From contig CAKSHI010000023.1 of NCBI GenBank assembly GCA_934457115.1, positions 1-13,460 on the forward strand: 13,460 nt of DNA, written 5' to 3'. Positions 10,879 to 13,460 of this stretch are shown here, in pieces. Below the pieces are notes generated by a model. It saw only the letters and a list, made by a program, of their open reading frames with translations. It searched no databases and was not told the DNA's origin. The translations under genes were made by a program, and so were the position numbers. This DNA is from an uncultured Eubacteriales bacterium (GTDB lineage Bacteria > Bacillota > Clostridia > Oscillospirales > Acutalibacteraceae). The number at the start of each line of letters is the position of its first letter. Positions within the stretch are counted from its first letter, which is position 1.

Positions 10879-11409
10879 TTATCTCTCAATACCATTCAAT
10901 TCATCCAATTTCGTACGAATCTTACCTAGAATATCCTCAACAGTCTTTCGAGTATTCTTGCTGAGTTTAATATGTTTCTTATGCTCATCGTACCAATCGA
11001 AAATTTCATATAAATTCTCTTTAGCCCATGAGAAACTCATCCAGTCACATATCATTTCGATGATATAGTTATACGGCATATCCAGAACGATCTCGCCCTC
11101 GTCTGGATCGTCGCATAGCAATACGAAGTACTGCCAATGGTGAGGGTTACGATGAATATGTTTAAGCCAAGCCATATTAAAATCATCTACAACCTGACTT
11201 GATCGATTCCCGCCATAGAAATATGCATCGTACGGGCCATACTCATCTGGTTCTGTCTTACTAGCATCATGCGCAAACCCTATCTGATGCTCTAATATCA
11301 GTCTCATATCAGCTGGGATTAGATCCGGTAAATTCTCTTTGATCCAGTCATACCCTTTCTTAACGTTAGTCTTATGCTCCTGCAAATATAAATCATATTC
11401 TCTACTCAT
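10879..11409 (-). CDS. DUF5662 family protein
   Basis: A 176-residue protein with the conserved blocks of DUF5662: YLQEHKTNVKKGYDWI (8-23), IGFAHDASKTEPDEYGPY (43-60, with H47-D48), DAYFYGG, FNMAWLKHIHRNPHHWQYF (77-95), and MPYNYIIEMICDWMSFSW (111-128). Conserved His/Asp residues suggest a metal-dependent HD-like enzyme, but no activity is known to me. I place the start at ATG 11409, behind AAAGGAGGAGGCAA; an upstream extension would lie wholly inside the preceding gene. The two genes overlap by eight bases. Confidence 0.92.
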   Translation of the reverse strand: MSREYDLYLQEHKTNVKKGYDWIKENLPDLIPADMRLILEHQIGFAHDASKTEPDEYGPYDAYFYGGNRSSQVVDDFNMAWLKHIHRNPHHWQYFVLLCDDPDEGEIVLDMPYNYIIEMICDWMSFSWAKENLYEIFDWYDEHKKHIKLSKNTRKTVEDILGKIRTKLDELNGIER

Positions 11410-11851
11410 TTGCCTCCTCCTTTTTAACAAAATCTCTAGCACAATTGCATCCACAATCCTTATCTTGTAGTGCGCATTCATCACACAAAGTCTTGGGACA
11501 ATTCTCCTTTTCCTGTCTGTCACTAATCTCGTTATACTCGTCCAACCATTCTTTCGGAATCTTCTTGCCTGCTTCTAAATATCTTTCCATAGCAGCGGCT
11601 AATTCTTCCTGGCGTTTTCTATCCCACCTATCACGCGGAGTGACTCCTAATGGTGGTTTATTCTTCGTTTTGATGGTTTCCTCAATATCGCATACTCCCA
11701 TTAAATATCTAGCATCGTTAGCTGCTAATATGTTGTTGACTAAGTATTTACCAATGAGTTCCTTAAGTCTATCGTCGTTATAATCACAAATACTTCTAAT
11801 CACAGTACGATAAGCATCACATCTCTTTTCTAAGACTTCTTCTCTACTCAT
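11402..11851 (-). CDS. Hypothetical protein with Cys-rich tail (149 aa)
   Basis: The N-terminal half is helical. The centre, TPRDRWDRKRQEELAAAMERY then KKIPKEWLDEYNEI (about 70-107), matches a pattern frequent in phage proteins (W-D-x-x-R...A-x-x-R-Y-x-x-A-x-x-K-I-P-x-E-W-x-x-E-Y-N-E). The tail CPKTLCDECALQDKDCGCNC (117-136) has six cysteines and probably binds zinc. The ATG follows AAAAGGAGTAAACAA. The 15 bases covering the MSRE start are repeated at the start of the next gene. Function is unknown. Confidence 0.82.
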   Translation of the reverse strand: MSREEVLEKRCDAYRTVIRSICDYNDDRLKELIGKYLVNNILAANDARYLMGVCDIEETIKTKNKPPLGVTPRDRWDRKRQEELAAAMERYLEAGKKIPKEWLDEYNEISDRQEKENCPKTLCDECALQDKDCGCNCARDFVKKEEANE

Positions 11852-11866
11852 TTGTTTACTCCTTTT

Positions 11867-12101
11867 TTAATAATTAAATTCTCTAGGTATCTCCAAGAAA
11901 TCAAATGTAGACTCGTCAGACTGCAAATAATCTATGTATCTCTCAAACTTATCGAGTTCTCCATACGGACAAATATCATGTGGACAGGTTAAATATGCTT
12001 TCGTATATACTTGACCCACACGATAACCTCTAACTTTCTTGGCCTCCGCACAATATATGCAGCCTCTTTTTCTCTTTTTTTTCTGATGATAATTGCTCCA
12101 T
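11867..12101 (-). pseudogene. Cys-rich mini-protein gene frameshifted at an A8 run
   Basis: The ATG at 12101 starts MEQLSSEKK, and that frame ends after 22 codons. If one A of the eight at 12075-12082 is removed, the frame continues as KRKRGCIYCAEAKKVRGY, then CPHDICPYGELDKFERY, to TAA at 11867: 77 residues exactly filling the gap. The pattern KRKRGCxYC...CPxxxCPYxELDxxxxYxxYL is a recurrent phage mini-protein type with two cysteine pairs. So this is a gene with a +1 insertion in a homopolymer. It could be truly broken, rescued by transcriptional slippage on A8, or a sequencing error. Confidence 0.75.
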
Positions 12102-12103
12102 GA

Positions 12104-12430
12104 TTACCTGCCATCCATCTCCTCCCATTTCTTTTTCCAATAGCCACGATATCTAGGAAGATACTTCCAAGCTGTAACATCGATTCGTTCGCAATCAGTG
12201 TCGGTATACACACGATTATCCTCAATCGAAGCTCGACAAGCTTCATAAACCTTATATCCATCAAATACATTTTGTCGACGATGATCTACCCATTTGCTAT
12301 GCCATGCATCAAAATATAATTCTATTACTCCGGGTTTATCTATTCCGTTTTGATGAGCAGCGGTACACATATACCAACCCGATTTTTTCGGTACAAAGAA
12401 CGGAAATGGTCTCCAAATGTTAAATATCAT
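12104..12430 (-). CDS. GWYxC-type phage protein (DUF551-like)
   Basis: A 108-residue protein. MIFNIWRPFPFFVPKKSGWYMC opens with W-x-P-F-P and GWYxC; the middle has ELYFDAWHSKWVDHRRQNVFD and the end has DVTAWKYLPRYRGYWKKKW. The W...P...GWY start and the V-x-A-W-x-x-L-P end place it with DUF551-like small phage proteins that I recognise only by pattern. Three further cysteines lie in the second half. It starts after AAAGGAGATATATAAA. Confidence 0.78.
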   Translation of the reverse strand: MIFNIWRPFPFFVPKKSGWYMCTAAHQNGIDKPGVIELYFDAWHSKWVDHRRQNVFDGYKVYEACRASIEDNRVYTDTDCERIDVTAWKYLPRYRGYWKKKWEEMDGR

Positions 12431-12482
12431 TTTATATATCTCCTTTCATTTTCTGTGTATACAATATTATTCCTGTTTTCTG

Positions 12483-12767
12483 TCACCTGCGTCCGTATGT
12501 TTTAAATACATGCTTGAATATGAATAACAAAATACAGATTGTGTCACATATACACGAGATTATTAACACAGGAAGTAGAATTACAATCTTAAAAAGTTGA
12601 GTAGCGTAATCACCTGTTAATGATTTAGTTAGCCACTTCTTAACAATTTCAATGTATGCTTCAAGTATTGATAAATTATGTTTATCCGAATAGGCACACA
12701 CAGCTATCAGATTCACCAGATTCATAACAACCCAAAACCATAATAATACTGCAATTATCAATTTCAT
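12483..12767 (-). CDS. Small two-span membrane protein (94 aa)
   Basis: Two long hydrophobic segments: residues 2-26 (IIAVLLWFWVVMNLVNLIAV) and about 62-88 (IVILLPVLIISCICDTICIL), separated by a charged helical loop YIEIVKKWLTKSLTGDY and ending in the basic FKHVFKTYGRR. The ATG at 12767 is chosen because AAAGGAGAGTGCCGTT precedes it; an ATG seven codons upstream overlaps that site. It is an integral membrane protein of unknown role; size and topology would also fit a holin-like protein, but nothing specific supports that. Confidence 0.75.
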   Translation of the reverse strand: MKLIIAVLLWFWVVMNLVNLIAVCAYSDKHNLSILEAYIEIVKKWLTKSLTGDYATQLFKIVILLPVLIISCICDTICILLFIFKHVFKTYGRR

Positions 12768-12790
12768 AACGGCACTCTCCTTTCTCATTT

Positions 12791-13024
12791 TTAAAGCCCG
12801 ATCTTGTATAACTCAGCCGAATCACTGACCGCACGTAATATAGAATCCATTTGTTTCATCTCTAAAGGGGTTAATGGACACCATTTGGGGATTGAAACAT
12901 CTGGACAATCAGAACAATTTGTTAACCCACACACAAAACCATATGTTCTATTAATAAGGTGACTACAAGGGCATGTCTGACAACTTTCAGGCATATCAAT
13001 CATTAACATAGCTTTCTTACACAT
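12791..13024 (-). CDS. MPESCxxCP zinc mini-protein
   Basis: A 77-residue protein: MCKKAMLMIDMPESCQTCPC, then FVCGLTNCSDCP and IPKWCPLTPLE. The pattern M-P-x-S-C-x-x-C-P...C-x-x-T...P-x-W-C-P-L is one of the commonest mini-protein signatures in Firmicute phages. Eight cysteines (2, 15, 18, 20, 32, 37, 40, 49) could hold two metal ions or form a compact knuckle. The ATG follows CAGGAGGAATTAT. Function is unknown. Confidence 0.85.
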   Translation of the reverse strand: MCKKAMLMIDMPESCQTCPCSHLINRTYGFVCGLTNCSDCPDVSIPKWCPLTPLEMKQMDSILRAVSDSAELYKIGL

Positions 13025-13038
13025 ATAATTCCTCCTGA

Positions 13039-13368
13039 CTAGTTATCATCTGTGTTTTCAGTCGCTTCCTCTGATGGAACCACAACTACAACCTCAATAT
13101 TCTCGCCATTCTGAATATCAATTTTTCCTGTATAATGAAAATAGATATTCCCGTTAGTATCTTTTACAGTTACGGAACCTGTATCGGAAACTTTAGGAAT
13201 ATCTATTGTTAACGGCTTAGTGCTTACTTTTTTCGCGGTGATATTGGTTTTTGTTTTGTCTTCCGGCTTGTATATACCCAAGTAACCATATACGATTGCA
13301 AATGACAGTACACCAATTAACACTAAACCGATTACCACTTTCAGATATTTAAATATTTTATTTTTCAT
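13039..13368 (-). CDS. Membrane-anchored exported protein (109 aa)
   Basis: A basic N-terminus KNKIFKYLK is followed by one hydrophobic segment, VVIGLVLIGVLSFAIVYGY (about 11-29), acting as a signal anchor. The remaining ~75 residues are polar with strand-rich repeats (VTVKDTNGNIYFHYTGKIDI) and an acidic tail EEATENTDDN, so an extracytoplasmic beta domain is likely. There is no lipobox cysteine. The ATG follows AAGGAGATATTGT, which overlaps the preceding stop. The role is unknown. Confidence 0.78.
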   Translation of the reverse strand: MKNKIFKYLKVVIGLVLIGVLSFAIVYGYLGIYKPEDKTKTNITAKKVSTKPLTIDIPKVSDTGSVTVKDTNGNIYFHYTGKIDIQNGENIEVVVVVPSEEATENTDDN

Positions 13369-13379
13369 ACAATATCTCC

Positions 13380-13460
13380 TTATATCCCAAGTTCTAATTT
13401 CAACTGCGGCTTAAGCGGTGTGTAGTTTTCCATTGTGAAATCATCAATAGTAATATCATA
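13380..13460 (-). CDS. C-terminal 26 residues, possibly thymidylate synthase
   Basis: Only the end of the gene is in the window: YDITIDDFTMENYTPLK then PQLKLELGI. The spacing (D-F-x4-Y-x-P-x4-K-x-E-x-x-hydrophobic stop) resembles the C-terminus of thymidylate synthase ThyA (ending ...DFxxxxYxPHPxIKxxMAV), whose last residues close over the active site. The HP of the usual motif is absent, so this is a suggestion only. It would fit the nucleotide-metabolism traces nearby. Confidence 0.6.
   Translation of the reverse strand, partial: YDITIDDFTMENYTPLKPQLKLELGI

Noticed and set aside
11398..11854. 15-base repeat at the starts of two neighbouring genes (11398-11412 and 11840-11854)
   Set aside because: Real, but short and confined to the MSRE start codons and adjacent spacer; too weak to treat separately from the 32-bp start-module repeat.
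11989..12270. 93-codon minus-strand frame starting MYLMDIRF
   Set aside because: It overlaps the GWYxC gene in another frame, has no ribosome-binding site, and the Cys-rich protein in the shifted frame explains the 3' part far better.
1..13460. CRISPR array, tRNA, insertion sequence, attachment site or retron
   Set aside because: No regularly spaced repeats, cloverleaf-like stretch, transposase, integrase or reverse-transcriptase motifs were seen on either strand by eye.

Overview
This AT-rich window (roughly one third G+C by eye) is one long, co-directional block of about forty small genes, all on the minus strand, so transcription runs from position 13460 towards position 1. The dense packing (most junctions are a few bases or overlap), the strong AGGAGG ribosome-binding sites and the protein families (DUF5688, DUF5662, DUF551-like, Lar-like and many CxxC mini-proteins) point to the accessory region of a large phage or prophage of a Firmicute, most likely a gut Clostridia/Lachnospiraceae host. 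That host assignment is inference. I see no integrase, structural gene, tRNA, CRISPR array or insertion sequence.

Layout in transcription order: 13460-12104 holds the tail of a possible thymidylate-synthase-type protein, two membrane proteins, a Cys-rich protein and a GWYxC protein. 12101-10324 holds a frameshifted Cys-rich gene, a Cys-tailed protein, a DUF5662 protein and three mini-proteins. 10269-8447 is divided by three intrinsic terminators and carries a DUF5688 gene, a small membrane protein and a probable DUF6353 protein. 8339-6463 holds a Lar-like zinc ribbon and a run of small genes. 6432-5206 is a full-length RNA ligase RtcB. 5194-4935 is a decayed nrdG (anaerobic ribonucleotide reductase activase) fragment joined to the tail of another gene. 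4929-2816 holds a ribbon-helix-helix regulator, a small membrane protein, a P-loop NTPase, a zinc-ribbon gene broken by an in-frame amber codon, and an AT-hook protein. 2796-1 holds a pair of paralogues sharing a VLFGLRxSPTF block, further zinc proteins, and a NrdR-type zinc ribbon.

Functionally only RtcB (RNA/tRNA repair) is certain. NrdR-like, NrdG-relic and ThyA-like traces suggest a nucleotide-metabolism neighbourhood. The Lar-like, RHH and AT-hook proteins suggest host takeover and DNA-binding roles. Most of the rest are unrecognised.

The most striking features are structural. A recurring junction makes the Shine-Dalgarno of one gene encode the K-E-D-stop tail of the gene before it. A 32-bp direct repeat gives two different genes the same 5' end. 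A duplicated 50-bp terminator differs in three stem positions, all preserving pairing. Several reading frames are broken by single C:G-to-T:A changes or by an extra A in an A-run; this may be decay, recoding or sequencing error. No gene-free stretch exceeds 300 bases; the largest without an intact gene is 4930-5205, the nrdG relic.
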